64,000 nt of DNA from DASYKS01 sp031404815 (lineage in GTDB: Bacteria; Acidobacteriota; Thermoanaerobaculia; Multivoradales; UBA5704): contig JANNIH010000076.1 of assembly GCA_031404815.1 (NCBI GenBank), forward strand, positions 24,167-88,166, read 5' to 3'. The translations under genes were made by a program, and so were the position numbers. Positions 17,225 to 25,336 of this stretch are shown here, piece by piece. The notes beneath the pieces are model-generated. The model saw only the letters and a program-made list of their open reading frames with translations, did not search any database and was not told where the DNA came from. Each line of letters begins with the position of its first letter. Position 1 is the first letter of the stretch.

Positions 17225-17263
17225 CCCCTCTCCCGGGGGACGGGAGGGCGGGTGGGAGAGGGG
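17225..17263. repeat. REP-like palindrome
   Basis: CCCCTCTCCC at 17225-17234 pairs perfectly with GGGAGAGGGG at 17254-17263, with a G-rich 19-base loop. The CCCTCTCCC/GGGAGAGGG type of intergenic palindrome is widespread in GC-rich bacterial genomes. It lies between the truncated SUMF1-like gene and znuA and could also work as a terminator, although no T-run follows. Confidence 0.55.
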
Positions 17264-17342
17264 CCGGGGGCGAGGGTTGTCGTGGCGCGACGTTGACGGG
17301 GCACTGGGGCGGAGGTAGGGGGGAGGCCGCCTCGAGTTGAGA

Positions 17343-18308
17343 ATGCGATATCATGCGCCCGTGTCCTCCCCCCCGCTCCTTCGCTCTGCCTCGGTCCTTC
17401 CCCTGGCCTTCCTCGCCGCATGTGCCGTCGCTCCGCGAATCGTCGAGCCGGCGCCCGGTCGCATCCAGGTCGCGGTGAGCGTGCCGCCTCAGGCGTATTT
17501 CGTCGATCGGATCGGTGGTTCCCGGGTGGCGGTCCAGGTGATGATCCCACCCGGGGCTTCGGAGACCAGCTATTCCCCGAGCCCGCGGCAGCTGGTGGCG
17601 CTCACCCGGGCGCGGCTGTATGTCAAGGTCGGGCACCCGGCGTTTCTGTTCGAAGCGAACCAGATCGACCGCGTCTTGGCCGAGCACCGGGAGATCCGGG
17701 TGGTCGACATGTCGGCCGGGATCGAGCCGATCCTGGAAGGTGAAGGGGAGGGGCGCCCCGAGGCCCGCGGTTTCTTCGGTGAAGAGCACGGTCACGAAGC
17801 GCACGCGACCCACACCGGTGGCGACCCCCACGTCTGGGTGGCCCCCGCGACGGTTCGGGTCGCCGCGGGCAACATCGCCCGTGCGCTGGCCGCCGTCGAT
17901 CCGGAGCATGCCGCGGAGTACGGCCGGAACCTCCGCTCCTTCGTCGCCGAGATCGACGCGCTCGACCGCGAGATCCGCGCGAGCCTGGCGGCCGGCCCCA
18001 CCCGCCGGTTCATGGTCTACCACCCGGCCTGGGGTTATTTCGCCCGCGAATACGGGCTCGAACAGGTGGCGATCGAAACCGGCGGGCGCGAGCCCTCGGC
18101 GGCGCGCCTGATCGAGATGATCGATCGCGGCCGACGCGAGGGGGTGCGCGCCGTCTTTGTGCAGCGCGGTTTCGCGCGCAAGAGCGCCGAGGTGATCGCC
18201 GAGGCGCTCGGCGGCGAAGTCGTGGTGGTCGATCCGATGGCCTACGACTGGAGCGCGAGCCTGCGCGCCGCCACCTACGCCTTCCGTCGGGAGCTCGGCC
18301 GTGGCTGA
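17343..18308 (+). CDS. znuA: Zinc ABC transporter substrate-binding lipoprotein ZnuA
   Basis: A 321-residue metal-binding protein of the SBP_bac_9 family. The signal peptide ends in the lipobox LAAC, so the protein should be anchored outside the inner membrane. Between the lobes is a His-rich loop (EEHGHEAHATHTGGDPHVW), typical of zinc rather than manganese binders; further family motifs are VSVPPQAYFVDRIGG and FMVYHPAWGYFAREYGL. I prefer the ATG at 17343; TTG 17337 is in frame. It is the first gene of znuA-znuC-znuB and overlaps znuC by 8 bases. A clear Zur operator is not visible upstream. Confidence 0.9.
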   Translation: MRYHAPVSSPPLLRSASVLPLAFLAACAVAPRIVEPAPGRIQVAVSVPPQAYFVDRIGGSRVAVQVMIPPGASETSYSPSPRQLVALTRARLYVKVGHPAFLFEANQIDRVLAEHREIRVVDMSAGIEPILEGEGEGRPEARGFFGEEHGHEAHATHTGGDPHVWVAPATVRVAAGNIARALAAVDPEHAAEYGRNLRSFVAEIDALDREIRASLAAGPTRRFMVYHPAWGYFAREYGLEQVAIETGGREPSAARLIEMIDRGRREGVRAVFVQRGFARKSAEVIAEALGGEVVVVDPMAYDWSASLRAATYAFRRELGRG

Positions 18309-19104
18309 TTCGATCGGAACGCGACAGGCACGCTCCAGGGCGGCACTTCCGATCGAGCCCCACGAGTCCGAAAATCCGGTGATCGAGGTCCGGGAGGTCT
18401 CGTTCGGCTATGGCACCGACCTCGTGCTCGAAGGGGTGAACCTCAAGATCTACCCGCGCGACTACCTGGCGATTCTGGGGCCGAACGGCGGCGGCAAGAC
18501 GACGTTGATCAAGCTGCTGCTCGGCCTGCTTCGCCCGCGCTCGGGCGAGATCGTGGTCTCGCTCCCCGACCGTCCCGGCAGGCTCGGCTACGTGCCGCAG
18601 TTCTCTACGTTCGACCGCAGCTTTCCGCTCCGGGTGCTCGAAGTCGTGCGCATGGGGCGGATCTCGCGCCGTAGCCTGCTCGGCCCCTACAACCGGGACG
18701 ACCAACGCGCGGCCGAGGCGATGCTCGAACGGTTGCATCTGGCGGACCTCGCCAATCGGCCGATCCGCGAGCTGTCGGGCGGCCAGATGCAGCGCGTGCT
18801 GATCGCCCGGGCGCTCGTCTCGGAGCCCGCGATCCTCTTTCTCGATGAGCCGACCGCCTCGATCGACGCCGAATCGCGCGAGACGCTGCGCGAGCTGCTG
18901 CTGGAGCTGAACCGGCAGATCCCGATCGTCGTGGTCACCCACGATCCGACCTCGATCGCCTCCGCGGTCCGCCACGTCGCCTGCGTCAACCGCGGCCTCC
19001 ACTACCACCACGAGCTCACCTCCGAGGCGCTCGAAGAAGCGTACGGTTGCCCCGTCGAGCTGCTCGGCCACGGCGTGCCGCATCGCGTGTTGCACTCGCA
19101 CTGA
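18301..19104 (+). CDS. znuC: Zinc ABC transporter ATP-binding protein ZnuC
   Basis: A 267-residue ABC ATPase. Walker A is GPNGGGKTT at residues 60-68, signature LSGGQ at 158-162, Walker B ILFLDE at 178-183, and the switch histidine is in VVVTHDPTSI. The C-terminus is His-rich (CVNRGLHYHHEL and HGVPHRVLHSH), common in metal-importer ATPases. The start is a GTG inside the end of znuA; a 25-residue N-terminal extension precedes the domain. It powers ZnuB and is translationally coupled to znuA. Confidence 0.92.
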   Translation: MADSIGTRQARSRAALPIEPHESENPVIEVREVSFGYGTDLVLEGVNLKIYPRDYLAILGPNGGGKTTLIKLLLGLLRPRSGEIVVSLPDRPGRLGYVPQFSTFDRSFPLRVLEVVRMGRISRRSLLGPYNRDDQRAAEAMLERLHLADLANRPIRELSGGQMQRVLIARALVSEPAILFLDEPTASIDAESRETLRELLLELNRQIPIVVVTHDPTSIASAVRHVACVNRGLHYHHELTSEALEEAYGCPVELLGHGVPHRVLHSH

Positions 19105-19114
19105 AGGTTCTTGC

Positions 19115-19966
19115 ATGCCCTCGCTCCTCGACGCCCTCGCCTACGATTTCGTCCGCCACGCGATCCTCGCGGGGGTGCTCGCGGCGATCCTCTGCGGCGT
19201 CATCGGCCCGTTCGTGGTGGTGAAACGACTGGCGTTCATCGGCGGCGGGATCAGCCACGCCGCGTTCGGTGGCCTCGGCCTCTGCTTCTTTCTGGGGCTG
19301 AACCCGATCTGGGGCGCGATCGGTGTCTCCCTTCTGTTCGCGATCCTGCTCGGCCTTGTGGACACCGAGAAGGTCCGCTCGCAAGACGCGCTGATCGGCG
19401 TGCTCTGGGCGGCGGGGGTGGCCGTGGGCATCGTGTTCATCGCGAAGACCCCGGGCTATGCGCCGAACCTGATGACCTACCTGTTCGGCAACATCCTGCT
19501 GGTCACCCGGACCGATGTTTGGATCACGTTCGGGCTCTCCACCGCCGTGCTCGCGACCGTCGCTCTGTTCTACAAGGGATTGGTCGCGGTCGCGTTCGAC
19601 GAGGTGTTCGCCCGCGTCCAGGGTGCGCCGGTCCGCTTCCTGCGCACGCTCCTGCTGGTGCTGATGGCGCTCACCGTGGTGATCTTGATCCAGGTCGTGG
19701 GGATCATCCTGGTGATCGCTCTGCTCACCATCCCGCCGGTGATCGCGCTCATGCTCTGCCGCGATCTCAAATGGGTGATCCTCACTTCGGTCGGGTTGGG
19801 CGTCGCGATGACGCTCGCGGGCTTATGGATCTCCTACGAAGCGGACCTCCCCTCCGGCCCCGCGATCATCCTGCTCGGCACCGCCGTCCTGCTCGCCGTC
19901 TACGCCGCCCGCCGCACCTGGAAGAAGGGCGGTCTGGAGATTCGCGGACCGGGCGAGCGGGCTTAA
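19115..19966 (+). CDS. znuB: Zinc ABC transporter permease ZnuB
   Basis: A 283-residue ABC-3 family permease with about eight transmembrane helices. Characteristic segments are GPFVVVKRLAFIGGGISHA near the N-terminus and QVVGIILVIALLTIPPVIA towards the C-terminus. It forms the membrane channel of the ZnuABC importer. It begins 10 bases after znuC and closes the zinc-uptake trio; the following secreted peptidase starts 58 bases later on the same strand. Confidence 0.93.
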   Translation: MPSLLDALAYDFVRHAILAGVLAAILCGVIGPFVVVKRLAFIGGGISHAAFGGLGLCFFLGLNPIWGAIGVSLLFAILLGLVDTEKVRSQDALIGVLWAAGVAVGIVFIAKTPGYAPNLMTYLFGNILLVTRTDVWITFGLSTAVLATVALFYKGLVAVAFDEVFARVQGAPVRFLRTLLLVLMALTVVILIQVVGIILVIALLTIPPVIALMLCRDLKWVILTSVGLGVAMTLAGLWISYEADLPSGPAIILLGTAVLLAVYAARRTWKKGGLEIRGPGERA

Positions 19967-20024
19967 CGGCTAGAATCCCCCTGCCACCGCCTGCTCCGAC
20001 CGGGCGCCTAAAGGGCATTTCCCC

Positions 20025-22268
20025 ATGAACCGCTCGACTTTCGCCATTTTTGGGATGCTGACCATGCTTGCGACGCTTTCTTCGGTTTTGCCTCTTCCGG
20101 CTCACGCCCAATCTTCGAACTCACCGGCCGCCATCGATCGCGCCATCGCCGCCGCGGTCGCCTTGCATGGCGAGGGGGAGCGGGAGCGGATCTCGCGCGG
20201 CGCGCGCCAGGTCGCGGCGCGGTGGTGGGCGGAGGATGGCGACGAGGCCGCGTTTTCCGCGTTCTGCCGCGAGCAGCTGATCACCGACCCTCTGGAGCTG
20301 GCCGCTACGTTCGTCCGGCTGGAGACGGCATTCGAGCAGATCTACGGCCATCTGTACGAGGTGCGCCGCGATCTGCGCCGCGTGTTCGACCTCGACCTCG
20401 GTCCGATCGGCAAGGCGGATGAGCTGCTCGGTCAGCTCGATCTCTCGGCCCACGCGACGGACGATCTGTTCAAGACCAAAGTCGCGTTCCTGGTGCTGCT
20501 CAACTTTCCTCTCGATTCGCTCGGCGACCGGTTGGGGAGAGGTGCCTCCTGGGATCGCAACACCTGGGCGATCTCGCGCCTGGTCGAAATGTTCGAGCAG
20601 CGCGTCGCCCCCGCCGCGATCCAAGAGACCTCGCGCGTCTATTCGAACGCCGACAGCTACATCTCGGCCATGAACATCCGGCTCGATCGGCTGATCGACG
20701 GCACCGGTGTGAAGCTGTTTCCGGAAGGGCTCCGCCTGATCTCCCACTGGGGCCTGCGCGACGAGCTCGCCTCGCACTATCAGGAGGATGCGGACGGCCG
20801 CGCGCTCGATCGGCAGCAGATGATCTACCGGGTGATGCAGCGGATCATTCGCCAGGAGATTCCGGCGGTGGTGATCGACAACGCCGACCTGCTCTGGAAC
20901 CCGGAGACCAACGAAGTCCTGCCGGTTGCGGGCGGCCAACCCGTGGATCCGGCCACGATCCAGGTGCGCGAGGCGGACGTGCGCTACGCCAAGCTGCTCG
21001 AAGTGTTCCATGCCGAGCGCGGCATCGACCCCTTCACGCCGAGCGTCCCCTCTCTGATCGACCGTCAGTTCAATGCGAACCGCCAGGTCCCGGAGGCGGA
21101 GGTCGAAGCGCTGTTGATCTCGGTGCTCGAATCGGCGGAGGTGGGCGATCTGGCGCGACTCATCCGCCAAAAGCTCGGCCGGCCGCTCGCGCCGTTCGAC
21201 ATCTGGTACGCGGGCTTCAAACCGCGGAGCGGCCACACCGAGGCGGATCTGGACGCCATCGTCCAGGCGAAGTACCCGAATCTCGCGGCGTTCCAGCAGG
21301 GGCTGCCCGTGCTGCTCGGCCAGCTCGGCTTCGCGCCCGACCGGGCGAAGTTTCTCGCGGATCGGATCGTCGTCGATCCCGCGCGTGGCGCCGGCCACGC
21401 CATGCCCGCCGTACGGCGGGAGGACAGGGTCCACCTGCGCACCCGGGTGCCCTCCGGGGGGATGGATTACAAGGGGTACAACATCGCCCTCCACGAGCTC
21501 GGTCACAATGTCGAGCAGGTCTTTTCGCTCCACGGCATCGACCACTGGACGCTCGCGGGGGTGCCGAACAACGCGTTCACCGAGGCGCTCGCGTTCGTCT
21601 TCCAGCACCGAGATCTGGAACTGCTCGGCCTGGGCAAGCAAGATGAAGACGCCCGTCGCGCCGAAGAGCTCGCCACCCTCTGGACTACGTACGAAATCTC
21701 GGGTGTGTCGCTGGTCGACATGCGGGTCTGGCGCTGGCTTTACGCCCACCCGAATGCCACGCCGGCCGAAGTGCGCGAAGCGACGGTCGGCATCGCGCGC
21801 GAAGTCTGGAATCGCTGGTACGCGCCCCATTTCGGCGTGCGCGACTCCGAGATCCTCGCCGTCTACTCCCACATGATCGCCTTCGGCCTCTACCTCCCCG
21901 ACTACGCGCTCGGCCACCTGATCGCCTTTCAGGTCGCAGAGCAGTTCCAAAAAGGGGACTTCGGCACCGAAATCGAACGGGTGGCAAAGTTTGGCCGCCT
22001 GACGCCCGACGCCTGGATGCGCGGCGCGGTGGGCGCCCCCCTATCCGCTCGGCCGCTTCTGTCCGCGGTGCAGAAGGCGCTAACGGCGAAGCCGGATTCA
22101 GGTGCCGAAGGAGAGGGCGCCACGGCGACCGAGTCATTCCTAGATACTGCGTTGAGTATGCAGCTCGAAGGTCCACCGGATCGCCCGGCCGGTTCTCACG
22201 CCCCTCTTCGGAGCGGAAGCGACAGAGTCCGTATCGACTCTTTGGTGCGCGAGAACGAAAACGGGTGA
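20025..22268 (+). CDS. Secreted gluzincin-type zinc metallopeptidase (M3-like)
   Basis: A 747-residue protein with a Sec signal peptide ending around AHAQ. The zinc motif HELGH is at residues 490-494, and the likely third ligand Glu is residue 520 in NNAFTEALAF, which gives the HExxH...E pattern of gluzincins such as M3 oligopeptidases. The preceding GMDYKGYNIAL fits the M3 approach strand. The large N-terminal helical part contains no other domain I recognise. The last 60 residues are low in complexity and may be a non-conserved tail. TAGAATC at 19971 could be the -10 of its own promoter; otherwise it would be read through from znuABC. Confidence 0.8.
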   Translation: MNRSTFAIFGMLTMLATLSSVLPLPAHAQSSNSPAAIDRAIAAAVALHGEGERERISRGARQVAARWWAEDGDEAAFSAFCREQLITDPLELAATFVRLETAFEQIYGHLYEVRRDLRRVFDLDLGPIGKADELLGQLDLSAHATDDLFKTKVAFLVLLNFPLDSLGDRLGRGASWDRNTWAISRLVEMFEQRVAPAAIQETSRVYSNADSYISAMNIRLDRLIDGTGVKLFPEGLRLISHWGLRDELASHYQEDADGRALDRQQMIYRVMQRIIRQEIPAVVIDNADLLWNPETNEVLPVAGGQPVDPATIQVREADVRYAKLLEVFHAERGIDPFTPSVPSLIDRQFNANRQVPEAEVEALLISVLESAEVGDLARLIRQKLGRPLAPFDIWYAGFKPRSGHTEADLDAIVQAKYPNLAAFQQGLPVLLGQLGFAPDRAKFLADRIVVDPARGAGHAMPAVRREDRVHLRTRVPSGGMDYKGYNIALHELGHNVEQVFSLHGIDHWTLAGVPNNAFTEALAFVFQHRDLELLGLGKQDEDARRAEELATLWTTYEISGVSLVDMRVWRWLYAHPNATPAEVREATVGIAREVWNRWYAPHFGVRDSEILAVYSHMIAFGLYLPDYALGHLIAFQVAEQFQKGDFGTEIERVAKFGRLTPDAWMRGAVGAPLSARPLLSAVQKALTAKPDSGAEGEGATATESFLDTALSMQLEGPPDRPAGSHAPLRSGSDRVRIDSLVRENENG

Positions 22269-22287
22269 GGCCGGCCAAGCCTCACCC
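22263..22287. terminator. Hairpin over the peptidase stop codon
   Basis: GGGTGAGGC (22263-22271) pairs with GCCTCACCC (22279-22287) around a 7-base loop; the peptidase TGA lies inside the left arm. No T-run follows, so it is a possible but unproven terminator. The convergent helical-protein gene ends about 115 bases further on. Confidence 0.4.
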
Positions 22288-22403
22288 TCCGAACTACCTA
22301 CAAACTACGACGACGATCTCGATCTCGCTTACTTCGTCGGTTGTGCCGTGCCTGCAATCCGTGGGAGCTCCCCGGGACGGTGCGCACGGCGCATCCTGCG
22401 AGA

Positions 22404-22766
22404 TCAGACTTCCGGCGGTGCGGGCTTCGCCTTCGGCTTGCGGCCTCGCTTGGCCCGGTGCTCGGAGCGGATGTTGAAGCTTTCGAGTACCGGGTTGGCC
22501 CAACCGAAGTGGGCACGGGCGACCGCTGCGAGATTCCGGAAGCCTTCGCTGGCTTCTTTGGTCTGCTGCCGGCGGAGGATCACCGAGTCCGTCAGCTGGC
22601 CGCGCAGCATCTGAACGGTCTCCTGAGTGGTGCGAAGAGCGTCGACCCGTCGGCGGATCTCGGCGAGGTGAGTCTCGCCGCCCGGGATTCCGGGAACCGC
22701 CTCTTGGATGTTCTGGATCGTCACGTCGCACTGGTTGATCTTGGCCCCGAACGTCGTGTCTTTCAT
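22404..22766 (-). CDS. Small basic alpha-helical protein of unknown function
   Basis: A 120-residue protein. AGGAGG lies 8 bases before the ATG at 22766, so this start is firm although the frame is open further upstream through repeat array 2. The body looks all-helical (INQCDVTIQNIQEAVPGIPG, HLAEIRRRVDALRTTQETVQ, RRQQTKEASEGFRNLAAVAR). It ends with HFGWANPVLESFNI and a strongly basic tail (RAKRGRKPKAKP) like an AT-hook or nucleic-acid-binding tail. It resembles, by layout only, a family of short helical proteins with an FG-x-LxxFGI-like patch and basic tail that I recall from acidobacterial and planctomycete genomes; no function is known to me. Array 2 lies immediately upstream. Confidence 0.75.
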   Translation of the reverse strand: MKDTTFGAKINQCDVTIQNIQEAVPGIPGGETHLAEIRRRVDALRTTQETVQMLRGQLTDSVILRRQQTKEASEGFRNLAAVARAHFGWANPVLESFNIRSEHRAKRGRKPKAKPAPPEV

Positions 22767-22862
22767 ACTGCCTCCTTCTAGGAAACGGACCGCGGAATGC
22801 GGCCCGGAGTGGCTGGCGGGAAGGCCCCCGGGAAAAGGGGCGTTACGTTCGCGGAATTCGAT

Positions 22863-23219
22863 TTCGCGGGAGAGAAATTCGATTTCGCGGACCGGATGAA
22901 CGATTTCGCGAACCAAGAAATCGATTTCGCGGGAGAGAAAATCGACTTCCTCGGTGGGAAAACCGACTTTCCGGTCCGGATGAACGACTTCGCGGACCAG
23001 AAAACCGACTTTCCCGGAGAGAAAACCGACTTCGCGGACCAAGAAGTCGATTTTCTGAGCGGGTAAATCGAATTCGCCGATGAGAAAACCGACTTTCCCG
23101 GCGGGAAAACTGACTTTCCGATCCGGAAAATCGACTTCGCGAACCGGGAAATCGAATTCGCCGGGCAGATCACCGGCTCGACGGTCCGGAAGTCGAGCTC
23201 CGTGATCCGTAGGATCGGG
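22863..23219. repeat. Repeat array 2: 21-bp degenerate repeats with dyad symmetry
   Basis: Seventeen units start at 22863 and every 21 bases to 23199 with no slip. Each begins TTCGCGG or TTTCCGG-like and ends GAAAAYCGAY. The unit junctions form a dyad; at 22917-22928 it is the perfect palindrome GAAATCGATTTC, and most other junctions keep half of it. A partial unit precedes at 22848, and the last two units are degraded. There are no spacers and no cas genes. The array fills the 5' side of the minus-strand helical-protein gene and lies about 250 bases before the mraZ operator; those 250 bases hold nothing I recognise. Confidence 0.9.
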
Positions 23220-23474
23220 TGCGAGGTGGCGGCGGCGGCGATCATCACGAGCTGAACGCTATCGATCGGGATTCGAGAAATCTGCACGAAAAAGGGCCTA
23301 AAATTGCCCCTTATCGGCGCTTGAAGTTTCCGGCGATTTGGTGTAACGCCAACCTCCTCCCGTCACGCCGAGCTCCCGCCGGCCGCGCCTGGGCGGCCTG
23401 TTTTAGATCCCCGCCCGATTCGGCGTCGTCCCCTCCCCTCGACCCGCCCAGGCCTCCCATTTTGGTACCCCTGG

Positions 23475-23519
23475 TGGAGTCTTGGTGGTATTCAGTGGAA
23501 GAAATTGGACAGAAATGGA
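23475..23519 (+). promoter_or_regulatory. MraZ-type operator (five TGG direct repeats)
   Basis: TGG occurs at 23475, 23486, 23496, 23506 and 23516, a 10-11 base period; the last four are TGGT, TGGA, TGGA, TGGA. MraZ proteins bind direct repeats of TGGG-type boxes with a 10-base period in front of their own operon. The position upstream of mraZ and overlapping the likely -35 region fits autorepression of the dcw cluster. Confidence 0.65.
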
Positions 23520-23535
23520 GTAAAGGGACTAGAAT
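23506..23535 (+). promoter_or_regulatory. Likely promoter of the dcw cluster
   Basis: TGGACA at 23506-23511 and TAGAAT at 23530-23535 are separated by 18 bases, a plausible sigma-70 type promoter. Transcription would start near 23542, about 30 bases before the mraZ ATG. It overlaps the MraZ-type repeats. Confidence 0.5.
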
Positions 23536-23570
23536 CGCCGTCCAAATAGCTGGACCCAAAGGCGGGGGTC

Positions 23571-24014
23571 ATGTTCCGGGGTAGCTCACCAGCCAAGATC
23601 GACGAGAAAGGTCGCCTCAAGGTGCCGACGGATTTCCGTCGGTTCGTAGAGGAGAGGTATGGCCGCGACCTTTTCGTGACCTCGATCCACGGCGATTGCG
23701 CGCGGCTCTATCCGCTGCCGGTCTGGGAAGAGATCGAGGGGAAGCTCCAGGCGATGCCCTCGGCCGACCCGTCCAAGCAGCGGTTCTTGGAGCGGGCGAG
23801 CTACTTCGGCCAGCAGGTCCGGCTCGACGATCAGGGGCGCTTGGTGATCCCTCAGATCCTGCGCGAGAGCGCCGGCATGAGCGGCGACGTGGTGGTCATG
23901 GCGCAGATCGACCACCTGATCGTCTGGAACCACGAGCGGTTGGTCGCCCGCCTGGCCGAGCAGCCGTTCTCCGAAGACGACTCCCGCGCACTCGCGGAGC
24001 GCGGCGGAATCTGA
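23571..24014 (+). CDS. mraZ: Transcriptional regulator MraZ
   Basis: A 147-residue protein with two MraZ/AbrB-like swapped-hairpin domains: FRGSSPAKIDEKGRLKVPTD at the start and VRLDDQGRLVIPQILRESAG in the second half. MraZ is a DNA-binding repressor of the division and cell-wall operon that it heads. The direct repeats upstream fit this. The start ATG is fixed by the family N-terminus; the ribosome binding site (GGCGGGGG) is weak. It is followed after 36 bases by rsmH. Confidence 0.95.
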   Translation: MFRGSSPAKIDEKGRLKVPTDFRRFVEERYGRDLFVTSIHGDCARLYPLPVWEEIEGKLQAMPSADPSKQRFLERASYFGQQVRLDDQGRLVIPQILRESAGMSGDVVVMAQIDHLIVWNHERLVARLAEQPFSEDDSRALAERGGI

Positions 24015-24050
24015 AGCCGTGCGACTTCCGCGCGACGAGAGCGAACGCCT

Positions 24051-24995
24051 GTGGCCGCCCGGCATGTCCCCGTCCTGCTCCGCGAGGTGGTGGAGCTGCT
24101 CGCGCCCGAACGGGGCGGAATCTTTGTCGACGTCACCCTGGGGTTGGGAGGGCATGCCGAGGCGCTCCTCAATGCCCACCCCGACGTCGAGCTGGTGGGG
24201 ATCGATCGCGACCGCCAAGCGCTCGATCTGGCGCGCGAGCGCCTCGCGCCCTTCGGGGGTCGGGTGCGCTTGCTCGAAGGAAATTTTGCCGACCTCGGCG
24301 GTTTGCTCCGCGGGGCCGGGATCGGCCGGGTGGCGGGAATTCTCGCCGACCTCGGCGTTTCGTCATTGCAGCTCGATTCGCCGGAACGGGGCTTCAGCTT
24401 CCGTTTCGGCGGACCGCTCGACATGCGCATGGGCCACGAAGGCCTCTGCGCAGCGGACATCGTGAACGAAAGCTCGGAGGAAGAATTGGCCAAGATCTTC
24501 TGGGAGTACGGCGAGGAACGGCAGTCGCGGCGCATTGCGCGCGCGATCGTCGCGGCGCGTCGAGAGAAGCCGCTCGAGACCACCTCCGAACTCAAGAAGG
24601 CGATCGAACGGGGCAAGGCGCACGAGCCGAGAGACCGCAACCGAGAGGGGCGCGTCGACCCGGCGACCCGGGTGTTTCAGGCGCTGCGGATCGAAGTCAA
24701 CCAGGAGCTGTCGGGGCTCGAGCGCTTTCTCGATCAGGCGGTCGACGAGCTCGACGCCGAGGGCCGCCTGGTGATCATTTCGTACCACAGCTTGGAAGAT
24801 CGGATCGTCAAGAACACGCTGCGCGGTCTCCACCGCGGCGAAATCGATCTGATCACCGGCCGGCCCCGTTCGGAGACCCAGGCGATCGAGGTACTGACCA
24901 AGCGGCCGGTGCGCCCGAGTGACGAGGAAGTCGCGATCAACCCGCGCTCGCGCTCGGCGCGGTTGCGCGCCGCGCGGAGGTTGGAGAGCCGGTGA
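24051..24995 (+). CDS. rsmH: 16S rRNA (cytosine1402-N4)-methyltransferase RsmH
   Basis: A 314-residue protein starting with GTG. It methylates N4 of C1402 in the ribosomal P site. Motifs include HVPVLLREVVELL, VDVTLGLGGHAEALL (SAM-binding), ILADLGVSSLQLDSPERGFS and IISYHSLEDRIVKN, all characteristic of the MraW family. It lies in the standard position behind mraZ and overlaps ftsL by 4 bases (GTGA). Confidence 0.95.
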   Translation: MAARHVPVLLREVVELLAPERGGIFVDVTLGLGGHAEALLNAHPDVELVGIDRDRQALDLARERLAPFGGRVRLLEGNFADLGGLLRGAGIGRVAGILADLGVSSLQLDSPERGFSFRFGGPLDMRMGHEGLCAADIVNESSEEELAKIFWEYGEERQSRRIARAIVAARREKPLETTSELKKAIERGKAHEPRDRNREGRVDPATRVFQALRIEVNQELSGLERFLDQAVDELDAEGRLVIISYHSLEDRIVKNTLRGLHRGEIDLITGRPRSETQAIEVLTKRPVRPSDEEVAINPRSRSARLRAARRLESR

Positions 24996-25336
24996 GGAAT
25001 GCCTACGCCTTCACCCGGCCGGTCGCGAACGCGTACCTGGTGCGCGAGCGCGACCGCAAGCGCCTGCGCGAGCTCGCTCTCGTGCTGGTCGCGGTGGGGA
25101 CGTTGGGGATCGGTCTGCTCTCCTACACCTGGATCCATCTCGAAGTGCTCTCGACCGGCTACAAGATCGACAAGCTGGAAAAGCAGCTCCGGGAGATGAC
25201 CCGCACCGAGCGCCAACTCGCGCTCGAAGCCGCCTACCTCGCGAGCCCCCAGCGGATCGAGGAGCGCGCCCGGCAGGAGCTTGGGCTCGAGCCGCCGTCG
25301 CTCGCCCGCGTGATCTTCTGGGAGGAGCTGCCGTGA
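24992..25336 (+). CDS. ftsL: Cell division protein FtsL
   Basis: A 114-residue bitopic membrane protein starting with GTG: a basic cytoplasmic start, one transmembrane helix (ALVLVAVGTLGIGLLSYTW) and a periplasmic leucine-zipper-like coiled coil (IDKLEKQLREMTRTERQLAL) ending in RIEERARQELGLEPP. FtsL forms a complex with FtsB and FtsQ in the divisome. Sequence identity in the family is low; identification rests on architecture and its place between rsmH and ftsI, overlapping both by 4 bases. Confidence 0.88.
   Translation: MRNAYAFTRPVANAYLVRERDRKRLRELALVLVAVGTLGIGLLSYTWIHLEVLSTGYKIDKLEKQLREMTRTERQLALEAAYLASPQRIEERARQELGLEPPSLARVIFWEELP

Noticed and set aside
17330..17365. Zur operator before znuA
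   Set aside because: ATGCGATATCATGC has only partial symmetry and does not match a Fur-family 7-1-7 pattern well enough to call.
22778..23287. A minus-strand repetitive Ser/Phe/Lys protein (KSVFPPG-type heptads) over array 2
   Set aside because: Open only because the 21-bp repeats lack stops; it overlaps in another frame the region upstream of the better-supported 22404-22766 gene.
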